Shown here in pieces: positions 1 to 7,941 of a stretch of 60,939 nucleotides of DNA. The stretch spans positions 1 through 60,939 of the forward strand of contig JAFZSD010000049.1 in the NCBI GenBank assembly GCA_017619535.1, written 5' to 3'. The notes under the pieces are model-generated. The model did not search any database. It was not told where the DNA came from and saw only the letters and a list, made by a program, of their open reading frames with translations. The DNA is from Oscillospiraceae bacterium (GTDB lineage: Bacteria > Bacillota > Clostridia > Oscillospirales > Oscillospiraceae). How positions within the stretch are numbered: position 1 is the first letter of the stretch; every line of letters begins with the position of its first letter. A program made the translations under genes and the position numbers.

Positions 1-21
1 CGGTCGGTAAACCTTTTCGGC

Positions 22-95
22 GCCCCTTTAGGGGCTTTAGTCTGCATAATGCCCTTCTAGGGCTTACTCAAGCCTCCGGCTTAGCCGGAGGTTTT
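22..95. terminator. Three tandem hairpins downstream of the DUF1836 gene
   Basis: Three short inverted repeats follow each other: GCCCC-ttta-GGGGC (22-35), GCCCT-tct-AGGGC (51-63) and CCTCCGGC-tta-GCCGGAGG (73-91), the last followed by TTTT on the plus strand. They lie just past the stop codon of the minus-strand gene ending at 109 and probably end transcription from one or both sides. The succession of three similar hairpins is unusual for a simple terminator and could be the edge of a dispersed repeat. Confidence 0.6.
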
Positions 96-108
96 GACTC
101 CGGGTTTT

Positions 109-714
109 TCAGCGGCTTATCTCTATGCTCCCGCCGTTTTCAAGGGTCTTGCCCTCCAGCAGGAGCAGCTTTTCGGCCAGGAGCCTGGCAAAGCCGCTTA
201 TGACGGCGACCTGGGAGATCAGGTCGGTGGTGTTGTCCGCCGTGTACTCGGACTCCGGCTCGTGGTCCAGGATGCCGCCGGCCGCCATGCGGACCTGCTC
301 AAGGAAGTATCTGCAGGCGAGCCGGTGCCTCTCCGCATAGGCGCTGTAGGTCTCCTCGAGCTGCTTTTCAGTCAGTCCCATCGGTATCATCTTCTGCAGC
401 GTGGGTATGCTGAGGCACTGCTTGAGCGAGCATATCATGATGAGATAGGCGATGTGAGTGCGGTAGTATTTCTTTTTGACCGGCTCCGGCATTACCTTTT
501 TCCGGACATAGTTGTTGATGGTCGCAGCGGTGATGAACTGCGCCTCCTTGAGTTCCGGAGGCAGGTAGTCGAGGTACTGTTTCAGGAGAATGATGACCTG
601 CTCCATGTAAAGGCCGATATCCGGGATGTCCGACCAGAGGGGCAGTCTGTAATCGTCGAGGTATTTTTCCCAGCGGCGAAGCTTGCCGGCTATGAGTCTC
701 TTGTCGTAATTCAC
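109..714 (-). CDS. DUF1836 domain protein (putative HTH regulator)
   Basis: A 201-residue cytoplasmic protein read from a GTG at 714, chosen because a good ribosome-binding site (gagggag) lies just upstream, whereas the longer reading from 780 has none. The body, roughly residues 10-130, matches my memory of the DUF1836 family: an initial helix with RRWEKYLDD, then LPLWSDIPDIGLYMEQV, an ITAATINNYV segment that resembles a winged or MerR-like DNA-binding helix, and PVKKKYYRTHIAYL. Family members are presumed DNA-binding proteins of unknown target. The C-terminal 70 residues are acidic helices. Monocistronic; function not known. Confidence 0.8.
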   Translation of the reverse strand: MNYDKRLIAGKLRRWEKYLDDYRLPLWSDIPDIGLYMEQVIILLKQYLDYLPPELKEAQFITAATINNYVRKKVMPEPVKKKYYRTHIAYLIMICSLKQCLSIPTLQKMIPMGLTEKQLEETYSAYAERHRLACRYFLEQVRMAAGGILDHEPESEYTADNTTDLISQVAVISGFARLLAEKLLLLEGKTLENGGSIEISR

Positions 715-857
715 GGTTTTCCCTCCCTCTGGCAGTATTGTATCATATCCGCCCCGTTTTTCAAGCAGACACGGACACAAAAGCCGGTCATATGATCCGG
801 AGACCGTTCTGTAATGATCCGTGAGATCAAATGCATGAATTGTGTTGTCTGCAGAAG

Positions 858-886
858 TTTACAATCCGGCCCGGATATAGTAAAAT
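858..886 (+). promoter_or_regulatory. Promoter of the 893-1057 RNA
   Basis: TTTACA at 858-863 and TAAAAT at 881-886 with a 17-nt spacer, a near-consensus housekeeping promoter predicting a start near 893. No protein start with a ribosome site follows; a structured RNA does. Confidence 0.75.
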
Positions 887-892
887 ACAATA

Positions 893-1057
893 AATACCGG
901 TAAACGCAGGTAAAGGAACCTCGTTTACACGGCGAACGGAAACCACAGGCAGAGCCTGTACGGCGCGGGAAAAGGCGGACGAGCCTTCTTCCGGTCTTTG
1001 CACAGGGAGCGGTATGCCCTTAGGCGTGAAGATCAGAGGAAGGCGTTTTTTATTTTT
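893..1057 (+). ncRNA. Structured RNA of unknown family, about 165 nt
   Basis: Between a strong promoter and a U-rich end lie three stems. The first pairs GTAAACGcAGG with CCTCGTTTAC (900-928); the second pairs ACAGGC with GCCTGT (945-959). The third is a long 3' stem (983-1044) with GCCTTCTT pairing AGGAAGGC, GGTCTT pairing AAGATC and AGGG pairing CCCT. It is followed by TTTTTTATTTTT, the layout of an intrinsic terminator. No open frame with a ribosome site lies inside. The conserved motifs of SRP RNA, tmRNA, RNase P, T-box and common riboswitches are absent. The next gene is on the opposite strand, so this is a free-standing small RNA rather than a leader. Structure and boundaries are seen; function is unknown. 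Confidence 0.65.
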
Positions 1058-1076
1058 AATATCGTCCCGGAAAGCT

Positions 1077-1913
1077 TCAGGGCAGGATCACGCCGTGGAC
1101 GACGTAGCGGCGGGACGCGTTGTATCTGTCGCAGGTCGAGAGGGTGACTATCCTGTCGTCAGCCGTAACGAGGCCGCTCCGGTCGGTGTTGGCGTCTCCG
1201 GAGGAATCGCCGAAGATGCCGGCTATATACGCTTCGCAGCTCTCACGGTCGCTGTTCCTGCAGACGGAGAGTATATGTTCGTCGCCTACGAAGCGGGCGG
1301 AGAAGATCCGGCAGCTGAACTCTCTGTTGGGAAGATATACGGTAAAGGTCCGGTTCTCCGCGAAGAAGTCCGGATCTTCGAAACGGTGCAGCTGCCCGAA
1401 CATGCTGCCGTCGTTCATGTTGTGCCCGTATACGACGGTATTGAAGTCCGAAAAGTCGGGGCTGTTGTAGTTCTCGATGAAGATCGAGGCGGAGATGATC
1501 TCTTCACCGTAGATATCGTGGGTCAGATAATAACCGTTGTCGCCGGCGCTCATCAGTATGGGGAAGTCTATATCCGTCCCCGGGACGGTTATCCAGCCGA
1601 TCACGTCGGGATTTATCTCCCACAGGGCGTCGAAGTCCACGGGCGACACGTAAGGCGCCGCCTGCGCGTCATCTGCTTTCTGTTCACCGTCAGGCGCTTC
1701 CGGCCCGGACGGATCCGCGGGGACGGTCTCAGGAACGGTCTGCGGTGAGTACCCCGAAGGTTCGGGATCGGCCGGAGATACGATCTCCCCGGCGAGCTCT
1801 TCATACTGGCGGGCAGCCCTGCGGGAATCGGCGGCGTGTTTTATGACAGCGGCTCCGCATACGATGAGGACCGCCAGGGATATACACAGTATAACGATGT
1901 ACTTTTTACGCAT
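1077..1913 (-). CDS. Class B sortase
   Basis: Membrane-anchored transpeptidase that cuts cell-wall sorting signals and attaches surface proteins to peptidoglycan. The 278-residue protein starts at the ATG at 1913, behind ggaggaccgaat. It has an N-terminal signal anchor (residues 5-25), a Pro/Glu-rich linker (45-90) and a sortase B barrel. Catalytic His164 lies in VVYGHNM, Cys261 in TLSTCDR and Arg269 in RRYVVH. It is divergent, with 55 bp between starts, from an ABC uptake operon that ends in surface proteins. One of these carries SPKTG, the kind of signal known for Clostridioides difficile sortase B. The class is assigned from the TLSTC motif and the long region before it. Substrate pairing is inference. 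Confidence 0.93.
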   Translation of the reverse strand: MRKKYIVILCISLAVLIVCGAAVIKHAADSRRAARQYEELAGEIVSPADPEPSGYSPQTVPETVPADPSGPEAPDGEQKADDAQAAPYVSPVDFDALWEINPDVIGWITVPGTDIDFPILMSAGDNGYYLTHDIYGEEIISASIFIENYNSPDFSDFNTVVYGHNMNDGSMFGQLHRFEDPDFFAENRTFTVYLPNREFSCRIFSARFVGDEHILSVCRNSDRESCEAYIAGIFGDSSGDANTDRSGLVTADDRIVTLSTCDRYNASRRYVVHGVILP

Positions 1914-1968
1914 ATTCGGTCCTCCTTCCGGACGGATTCCGGGTAGATTATACACGCAACGAGAGTGA

Positions 1969-2964
1969 ATGACAATGAAGAAGACCGGCCGCGCCGTCAT
2001 CTTAATACTGATCCCGGTGCTGTGCATAGCGGCCGCGCTTGTCATAGGAAGGTATTCGCTTGGCTTGGCGGACACGGTGAAAGCGCTCTTTTCCCCCGCG
2101 GACGTTCCGGCTGAGAACTACCGGGTCGTGTGGTTCCTGCGTCTGCCCCGGGCTGTGGCCGCCGCCATGTGCGGAGCCGCGCTGGCCGTGTCGGGCGCTG
2201 CGTTTCAGGGAGTCTTCCGCAACCCGCTGGTGAACTCCGGCCTGCTGGGCGTGTCCAACGGCGCCGGTTTCGGAGCCTGCCTCGCCATAGTGTTCCTGGG
2301 CGGGGGAGCGTACACGTACGTACTGTCCTTCGTTTTCGCCCTGCTGGCGGTGGTCCTGAGTTATTTTTCCGGCAGAGTGGCGAAGGTGACCACATCCGTT
2401 ACGCTCATACTGGGCGGTGTCATCGTATCCAGTTTTTTCAGCGCTCTCATATCCATAATGAAATACATGGCTGACCCGTACAGCCAGCTGCCGAGCATAA
2501 CATACTGGTTCATGGGGAGCTTTGCATCCATAAACTACACCCATTTCTACGCGTTCATCCCGATGGCCGCCGGAATGCTGCTCATATTCCTGTCCCGGTG
2601 GCGCATAAACGTCCTGTCTATGGGAGATAAAGAGGCGGCGGCGCTGGGCGTCGACGTGAAAAGGTATAAATTCCTCATCGTCGGCGGAGCCACTCTTGCG
2701 ACGGCTTCCGCCGTCTGCATCAGCGGCACGATCGGCTGGGTCGGACTGGTGGTGCCCCATATAGGCAGGATGATCGTCGGAAACAACAACGTGAAGCTCA
2801 TCCCGGTGAGCATATCTCTGGGGGCGTGCTTCCTGACCGTCATGGACATACTCGCCAGGAACCTGACTACGGCGGAGCTCCCCATCGGGATACTCTGCGC
2901 GATAATCGGAACGCCGTTCTTCGTTTACCTGCTCAAGAAGACGAGAGGAGGCGGATGGAGATGA
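1969..2964 (+). CDS. FecCD/BtuC-type ABC transporter permease
   Basis: Multi-span inner-membrane permease of a siderophore, heme or corrinoid importer, 331 residues, the usual family length. Family marks are the LRLPRAVAAAMCGAALAVSGA segment after the first helices, the FRNPL(V)NSGLLGVSNGAG stretch and the coupling region with GDKEAAALGV, followed by GTIGWVGLVVPHIGR. About ten hydrophobic segments can be counted. The start at 1969 (a second ATG follows at 1975) leaves a short 5' region with no riboswitch. It overlaps the ATPase gene by four bases and is first of a run of six genes. The chelate cannot be read from the sequence. Confidence 0.93.
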   Translation: MTMKKTGRAVILILIPVLCIAAALVIGRYSLGLADTVKALFSPADVPAENYRVVWFLRLPRAVAAAMCGAALAVSGAAFQGVFRNPLVNSGLLGVSNGAGFGACLAIVFLGGGAYTYVLSFVFALLAVVLSYFSGRVAKVTTSVTLILGGVIVSSFFSALISIMKYMADPYSQLPSITYWFMGSFASINYTHFYAFIPMAAGMLLIFLSRWRINVLSMGDKEAAALGVDVKRYKFLIVGGATLATASAVCISGTIGWVGLVVPHIGRMIVGNNNVKLIPVSISLGACFLTVMDILARNLTTAELPIGILCAIIGTPFFVYLLKKTRGGGWR

Positions 2965-3749
2965 TCCTCTCGTTAAAAGACCTGTCTTTTTCCTACGGCG
3001 AAAGACCCGCGCTGTCCGGCGTAAGCCTTGAGCTCGGCAGAGGCGAGGTCCTCTGCGTGATGGGCCCGAACGGCAGCGGAAAGAGCACTCTCATAGACTG
3101 CGTGATGGGCCTCCATCCCGGATACGGCGGCACGGTCGCCCTCGACGGCAGCAGCATACGCGGGTTCTCACGCAGGGAGATCGCAAGACGCGTCGCATAC
3201 GTTCCCCAGACCCATACCGTTACTTTCCCGTATACGGTGCGGGAGGTCGTGATGATGGGGCGGACCGCATATCTTTCAGCTTTCGGCACGCCGTCCGGAG
3301 ACGGGGAAGAGCTCTGCGAGAGGGCGATGCGCCGTGTCGGCATACTCGATCTGGCTGACAAGCCCTACAATTCCATCTCCGGCGGTGAGCTGAGGCTGGT
3401 GATCCTTGCGAGGGCCCTGTGCCAGGACACGCAGCTCATTCTTATGGACGAGCCGACGGCCCACCTCGACTACCGCAACGAACTCGTCTTCCTGGAGATC
3501 GTATCCGAGCTGTGCCTCGAAGACGGCATCTCCATACTTATAGCGACCCATTCGCCTGATCAGGCGTTCTATTTCGAATCCCACGGCGTGCCGGTTTCCG
3601 CCATGTTCCTCAAGAAAGGAGTGACGGCCGCGGCCGGCAGCCCTTCCGGCATAATCACCGCTCAGCTCCTCGAGGACGTATACGGCGTCAGGGCAAAGAT
3701 ACTCGAGAGCGGCGGGGAGAAGACGATCCTTCTCCAAAGATCACTCTGA
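2961..3749 (+). CDS. ABC transporter ATPase (FepC/BtuD type)
   Basis: Cytoplasmic ATPase driving the permease encoded just before it. The start at 2961 gives an ATGA overlap with the permease stop and sits nine bases behind AGGAGG; an ATG at 2955 is too close to that site. The 262-residue protein has Walker A GPNGSGKST, Q-loop region AYVPQTHTV, signature ISGGELR, Walker B LILMDEPT with D-loop AHLDY, and the switch histidine in IATHSPD. Length and motifs fit the iron-chelate/cobalamin subfamily. The C-terminal 40 residues form the usual short tail. Confidence 0.95.
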   Translation: MILSLKDLSFSYGERPALSGVSLELGRGEVLCVMGPNGSGKSTLIDCVMGLHPGYGGTVALDGSSIRGFSRREIARRVAYVPQTHTVTFPYTVREVVMMGRTAYLSAFGTPSGDGEELCERAMRRVGILDLADKPYNSISGGELRLVILARALCQDTQLILMDEPTAHLDYRNELVFLEIVSELCLEDGISILIATHSPDQAFYFESHGVPVSAMFLKKGVTAAAGSPSGIITAQLLEDVYGVRAKILESGGEKTILLQRSL

Positions 3750-3760
3750 CGGAGACAGCC

Positions 3761-4840
3761 ATGAAAAACAGGATCATTTCATTATTGCTGATACTTTGCT
3801 GCGTCGTCCTGCTCTGCGGCTGCGCGCCTTCCGCGCCGGCCGAGGCTGACGGGATCAGGACCGTGACCGACTGCGCCGGCAGGACGGTGGAAGTGCCGGC
3901 GGATCCCCAGTCGATCTGCTGCATATGCCCGTTTTCAGGTTCGCTTATCGTTATGTTCGGCTGCGGGGACAGGCTTACCTCAACGTGCAACAATGTCGTG
4001 CGGAGCCGTCTCCTGGACGCGATCTGCCCGGGAATCGCCGACGTGCCGGTAGTGAAGAACAGCGGTTCAATCAACGGTGAAGAAGTGCTGGAGATAGGGA
4101 CCGATCTCATAATCGTCAATGACGGCGCCTATGAAACGGACGAAGAGAGAGCGAAGCTCGATTCGATGGGCATCCCTTACGTCGTCATCGGATTCACGGA
4201 TCTCGAGAGCCAGCTGGAGGCGATGCTTGTCCTGGGACGGGCGCTGGGAGCGGAGGACGAGGCACAGAAGTATGTCGACTGGTGCCGCGGCGTGTACAGC
4301 GGCGTGTCGGAAGCCGTTTCCGCATTTGACGGGGAGCCCGTCCGCCTGTACCATTCCGTGAACGAGGCCATCCGGACGGATTATTACGGAAGCATATGCG
4401 CAGAGTGGATAGCCATGACCGGCGCGGAGAACGTCTCCGTCGGTTCGGAGCTGAACAGAGAGGGCGACAAGGCGTATACCACTCTGGAGCAGATCTACGA
4501 GTGGGATCCTGATATGATAATCTGCAACGAGGCGGGCGTGGACGACTATATCCTTTCAGACGGCAAATGGGCGGGGCTCGCCTGCGTGCGCGCCGGAGAG
4601 GTGTATCAGATACCGGTGGGCATATCCCGTATGGGACATCCGACCAGCACCGAGACGCCGCTGGCGCTCATGTGGCTCACGAACCTCCTGCACCCGGACC
4701 TGTATGACATAGATCTCGTCCAGGCGCTCAAGGATTACTATCTGGATTTCTATGAATATGAGATAGACGACGACATCGCGGAGGCGATGATCGAAGCGGA
4801 CGAGATGCGCGCGGCCAAGTCCGGCGTGCACGTGGAGTGA
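3761..4840 (+). CDS. Substrate-binding lipoprotein of chelate ABC transporter
   Basis: A 359-residue exported lipoprotein with a signal peptide and lipobox LLCGC (Cys near residue 21), followed by a TroA/BtuF-like two-lobed binding domain. The start of lobe one is TVTDCAGRTVEVPADPQSI, typical of the periplasmic-binding-protein 2 domain, and lobe two ends with WLTNLLHPDLYD. Unusually many cysteines sit early in the mature chain (the CICC and CGD area). It follows the ATPase by 11 bases. Ligand unknown; iron chelate, heme or corrinoid are all possible, and the neighbourhood favours the last. Confidence 0.9.
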   Translation: MKNRIISLLLILCCVVLLCGCAPSAPAEADGIRTVTDCAGRTVEVPADPQSICCICPFSGSLIVMFGCGDRLTSTCNNVVRSRLLDAICPGIADVPVVKNSGSINGEEVLEIGTDLIIVNDGAYETDEERAKLDSMGIPYVVIGFTDLESQLEAMLVLGRALGAEDEAQKYVDWCRGVYSGVSEAVSAFDGEPVRLYHSVNEAIRTDYYGSICAEWIAMTGAENVSVGSELNREGDKAYTTLEQIYEWDPDMIICNEAGVDDYILSDGKWAGLACVRAGEVYQIPVGISRMGHPTSTETPLALMWLTNLLHPDLYDIDLVQALKDYYLDFYEYEIDDDIAEAMIEADEMRAAKSGVHVE

Positions 4841-4845
4841 CCGGC

Positions 4846-5571
4846 ATGAAGATACTTATCTGCATAGACGATACGGACAATCTCGACAGTATCGGCACTG
4901 GCCAGCTGCTGGAGGACATGTGCGCCGAGGCCGAGAACCTCGGCCTCGCGAAGGGCGGCTTCGTAACGCGCCATCAGCTCCTCATCCATGAGGATATAGA
5001 GTATACGTCCCACAACAGCTCCATGTGCTGCGAGGCGGAGACAGAGGACCTGCAGGCAGTTTCCGACTTTGCGAAGGAGTATCTCGCTTCCCATGCGGCG
5101 GAGGGCTCCGATCCCGGGATATGCATCCTCCGCCTCACTGAGGGAGCGGATCATGAAAAGCTCAGGGAGTTCGGGAAACTGGCCCAGACGGTGGTGCTTA
5201 AGAAAGCCGACGCATACAGTGTCGCGGCCATGTATCCCGGCGTTCTGTCGCTCACGGAGCACGGCGGCACAGGAGACGGGGTGATAGGAGCGCTGGCCGG
5301 TGTGGGCCTGCGCCTGACGGGCTCCGACGGAAGAGTCAAGGGCAAGATCCGCCCGGAACGTGAGAACGAGACGCTGACAGTCAGAGAGTTCTGCGGGAAA
5401 TACCCCGTGGAGCAGGTCATGACCGAGGACGGAGAACTCCTTCCGGAGGATACGGAGCTGTGTTTCACGGAGCCGACCAAAGCCGTGATGGCGGACGGCA
5501 CCGTGACGCTCATCGCCGTGCGGGACAACGGACGCTGGATACCGCGGCCCCATAAAGGAAAGAAAAAATGA
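4846..5571 (+). CDS. DDTD-motif protein, TiaS-like N-terminal domain
   Basis: A 241-residue cytoplasmic protein beginning at the ATG at 4846, eight bases behind GGAG. Residues 4-15 read LICIDDTDNLDS, the hallmark of the tRNA(Ile2) agmatinylcytidine synthetase (TiaS) family, whose archaeal members are much longer and carry nucleic-acid-binding domains. The glycine-rich SLTEHGGTGDGVIGALAGVGLR segment also agrees. The zinc-ribbon and OB parts of TiaS are missing, so tRNA modification is doubtful. Clostridia already have TilS for that codon. The gene is inside a transporter operon, with the next gene overlapping by ATGA, so a ligand-related ATP-dependent role is possible but unproven. Confidence 0.7.
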   Translation: MKILICIDDTDNLDSIGTGQLLEDMCAEAENLGLAKGGFVTRHQLLIHEDIEYTSHNSSMCCEAETEDLQAVSDFAKEYLASHAAEGSDPGICILRLTEGADHEKLREFGKLAQTVVLKKADAYSVAAMYPGVLSLTEHGGTGDGVIGALAGVGLRLTGSDGRVKGKIRPERENETLTVREFCGKYPVEQVMTEDGELLPEDTELCFTEPTKAVMADGTVTLIAVRDNGRWIPRPHKGKKK

Positions 5572-5783
5572 AGATATGGGAAACGGGAAAACGGGGAAGG
5601 CTCTTTCTCCCCGGAAGAGACGCGCCAGAGGCTGCCGCGGAGGCGGCTCTTGAGTGCGGCGGATTCAGGCGGGATTACGAGGAAGAGTGCTTTGCGGAGC
5701 AGGAAGTGACCTGCTACAACTGCAGATACAGACGCTGGACGAGAGACAGCTTCGAATGTATGAGAGCGGAGGTTGGGAAATGA
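5568..5783 (+). CDS. Small cysteine-containing protein, unknown
   Basis: A 71-residue protein translationally coupled on both sides: its ATG overlaps the previous stop (ATGA) and its stop overlaps the next ATG in the same way. The second half contains five cysteines: ECGG, EECF, then TCYNCRYRRW and FECM. The CxxC plus nearby Cys could bind a metal. No signal peptide or membrane segment. The tight coupling to the DDTD protein suggests the two act together. I do not recognise the family. Confidence 0.75.
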   Translation: MKIWETGKRGRLFLPGRDAPEAAAEAALECGGFRRDYEEECFAEQEVTCYNCRYRRWTRDSFECMRAEVGK

Positions 5784-6664
5784 AACGAATATTCGCGGCC
5801 GTTATCGCGCTGGCGCTGGCGGTGTCTTTCGGAGTATGCGCTCTCGCGGAAGGCGGAGACGGCTCCGGGGGAGGGAGCGGCAATCCGCTCACACTGGACT
5901 GGAGCTCCGTTCCGAACGGCAGCACCGACGTGTCCACCGACGTGACCATAACCCTTACGTTCACGAAGAACGTCGTGAACTTCGCCGTAAGAGACAACAA
6001 TATGGGCTGCTTCACGCTCGTGGGTCCGAACGGCAGCGTGCCGATATCCGTGATCATGGGCGACGACCAGGTGGATCCCAGCGTCAAGCGCATCATTAGC
6101 ATCGTCCCGGCCGCGCTCTCGCCCGGGGAGACATACACGCTAATTATAAGCGGGAACCTTCAGGCCAAGAACGGGACGTATCTGGGCAGCGACATAACGC
6201 TGACTTTCACCACGGCCGGAGCGCAGGAAGCGCCCCCTCCGGAGGAGGAAACTCCCGCTGAAGAGCCGCCAGCCGGGGAGACTCCGGCAGAGGAAACGCC
6301 CGCAGAGACGCCCCCAGAGCAGAACGACCCGGAGAAAAACGAGCCGGAGGAGCCCGCGGCGGAGCAGGATCCGGAAAACGTGGAACCGTCCGGGACTGAA
6401 AAGCCGGAAGAAAACGAAAAACCGTCCGACCCGGGGGATAAGGAAGAGCCCAGATCCGGCGATGAACAGAAAGACGCCGGCCCTGCCTCTTCCGACACAG
6501 CGACTGACGGCACTGCGGAAGCGCCTTCCCAGGCGGCCGCGCCCGAAGAGCCGCAGCAGGATCCCGGAGAGAAGGGCGGCGTGAACAGCGCAGTATACTA
6601 CGCGGCCGGAGGAGTCGTCGCAGCCGCTGCATTGGCGCTGGTCATATTCAGAAAAAAGAAATAA
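5780..6664 (+). CDS. Surface protein: Ig-like domain, Glu/Pro linker, membrane anchor
   Basis: 294 residues, starting at the ATG at 5780 that overlaps the previous stop. A signal peptide (1-24) ends at ALAEG. A Gly/Ser-rich stretch leads to one Ig-like fold of the bacterial Big_5 type (about 35-145: DWSSVPNGSTDV, ITLTFTKNV, SPGETYTLIISGNLQAKNG). A long Pro/Glu/Lys linker (150-260) should span the wall, and a C-terminal hydrophobic helix ends in FRKKK. No LPxTG-like motif precedes that helix, so it is probably membrane-anchored. Paralogous in layout to the following gene. Last-but-one of the first transporter operon; possible ligand-capturing role is inference. Confidence 0.85.
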   Translation: MKRIFAAVIALALAVSFGVCALAEGGDGSGGGSGNPLTLDWSSVPNGSTDVSTDVTITLTFTKNVVNFAVRDNNMGCFTLVGPNGSVPISVIMGDDQVDPSVKRIISIVPAALSPGETYTLIISGNLQAKNGTYLGSDITLTFTTAGAQEAPPPEEETPAEEPPAGETPAEETPAETPPEQNDPEKNEPEEPAAEQDPENVEPSGTEKPEENEKPSDPGDKEEPRSGDEQKDAGPASSDTATDGTAEAPSQAAAPEEPQQDPGEKGGVNSAVYYAAGGVVAAAALALVIFRKKK

Positions 6665-6695
6665 TTGAAATAATCAGAGAAAGGAAGAACACAAA

Positions 6696-7343
6696 ATGAA
6701 AAAGCTCATCACCATCGCGATCATCCTCATCATGGTCACCGCGCTCTGCGTGTGCCCGGTGCTTGCCGCCGGCGGCAACGGCGACGGTTCCGGAGGAGGC
6801 GGCGGCAACAGCCCTCTGTCTGTAGTTTCCGCGACCATCGACGGCGCTGCAGTCGACGGCGCCGAGACCGGCCCTGACGGCACCATCACCATCTCCTTCG
6901 ACCGCGGCATGAACAAGAACAGCGAAACGACGGCAGCCGCCATCAGCATAACCGGCGCCGACAGCACCGTGTCCTTCGACGGCGACCGGACCTTCACGGT
7001 CTCCTTCAGCGGCCTTGAGCCGGGCAGCTACACGCTCGTTATCGGCGCGGCGGCCACAGCGAACAACGGCAACACTCTCGGCACCGACTACACCGCGACC
7101 TTCACGGTGAAGGCCGCAGACCAGCCCGCCGATCCGGAGCCTGCGACCGATCCTGAGCCCGCGGCGGATCCCGAGCCTGCCGAACAGGAGCCCGAACCCG
7201 CGGCTCCCGACGCTCCCGACGCTCCTGCTCCCGGCGAGACCTCTCCGAAGACCGGCGAGCCCGCCGTCCTCTACGTGTTCTGCGCTGCGGCTCTTGCAGC
7301 TGCCGCATATGCAGTGATCCGTCTGAAGAAGACCGAAGACTGA
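6696..7343 (+). CDS. Surface protein: Ig-like domain with SPKTG sorting signal
   Basis: 215 residues with a signal peptide (1-25), Gly-rich segment, one Big_5-type Ig-like domain (about 40-140, with ITISFDRGMNKNS and PGSYTLVIGAAATANNGN) and a repeated Asp-Pro-Glu-Pro linker. The C terminus is a full cell-wall sorting signal: SPKTG at 183-187, a hydrophobic helix and RLKK. SPxTG-type signals are recognised by class B sortase in Clostridioides difficile, and a class B sortase gene lies 5 kb away in the same locus. Ribosome site aaaggaag. Ends the first transport operon, just before a hairpin. Confidence 0.88.
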   Translation: MKKLITIAIILIMVTALCVCPVLAAGGNGDGSGGGGGNSPLSVVSATIDGAAVDGAETGPDGTITISFDRGMNKNSETTAAAISITGADSTVSFDGDRTFTVSFSGLEPGSYTLVIGAAATANNGNTLGTDYTATFTVKAADQPADPEPATDPEPAADPEPAEQEPEPAAPDAPDAPAPGETSPKTGEPAVLYVFCAAALAAAAYAVIRLKKTED

Positions 7344-7366
7344 TCTTGAGAAAAGCCTTATAAAGA

Positions 7367-7401
7367 CAAAGACCACTGACCTGTACGGGCAGTGGTCTTT
7401 G
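7367..7401. terminator. Hairpin between convergent genes
   Basis: CAAAGACCACTG pairs with CAGTGGTCTTTG (12 bp, loop of 11). It sits between the end of the surface-protein operon and the end of the flavin reductase gene and can serve both. The plus-strand tail is T-rich but interrupted. Confidence 0.75.
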
Positions 7402-7419
7402 CTATTTAGTGTTATATTT

Positions 7420-7941
7420 TCAGCTGAGGATATACGAGTCGACTATCTCGCCGATATACGCTATGTGGCCGTCGGTTCCGGAACCGTTATCCGGATAGTA
7501 GACGTCCAGGATATGCCCGGGGATCAGACCCAGATCCTGTTCCTGACGGTAGAGGACCCTGCATTCCAGGGTCATGGGGAATTCCGCGAGCGCCGGTACC
7601 GATACGGTGCTGCCCTCGACGGGAGTCAGCCCGGCCGCAGATATCTTGTCCATATCTCTTCCGCTTTTGCTCCCGCACAGCTCGAATATGCTCCTGTCAT
7701 AGGGACCGACGGGCATATTGACGGTAAATTCGGAGATGCTGTCGAGAAGTTCTCTGGTATACCTGCTCTCACGCACGTAGCAGATGAACACCGGCTTTCC
7801 CCAGATGATCCCGACGGTGCCCCATCCTATGACCATGGTGTTTATCCTGTCTCCGGATCTGGTCGTGAGATAGACGCCCTGCTGGAGAGCGCCCAGCATC
7901 TCGGTACCGTGATCCATTATGCTTATCTTTTCCCTGTTCAA
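7420..7941 (-). CDS. Flavin reductase-like domain protein
   Basis: A 173-residue FMN-binding split-barrel protein. It starts at a TTG (7941) that overlaps the preceding stop codon as TTGA and stands nine bases behind GGAGG. Family marks are the N-terminal GVYLTTRSGDRINTMVIGWGTVGIIWGKPVF stretch (substrate-site threonine and glycines) and a following FTVNMP. Members reduce flavins with NAD(P)H or act as small ferric/flavin reductases. Translational coupling to the flavodoxin-like gene suggests a two-component redox unit. Substrate unknown. Confidence 0.88.
   Translation of the reverse strand: MNREKISIMDHGTEMLGALQQGVYLTTRSGDRINTMVIGWGTVGIIWGKPVFICYVRESRYTRELLDSISEFTVNMPVGPYDRSIFELCGSKSGRDMDKISAAGLTPVEGSTVSVPALAEFPMTLECRVLYRQEQDLGLIPGHILDVYYPDNGSGTDGHIAYIGEIVDSYILS

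Noticed and set aside
893-1057. SRP RNA, 6S RNA or a riboswitch for the neighbouring gene
   Set aside because: The GGAAGG-AGCA loop of SRP RNA, the 6S rod with central bubble and known riboswitch cores are not found, and no plus-strand gene follows.
1914-1968. Cobalamin riboswitch for the first transporter operon
   Set aside because: Only 55 bp separate the divergent starts and no B12 box is present.
4846-5571. True tRNA(Ile2) agmatinylcytidine synthetase
   Set aside because: The protein is far shorter than archaeal TiaS, lacks its RNA-binding domains, and bacteria use TilS.
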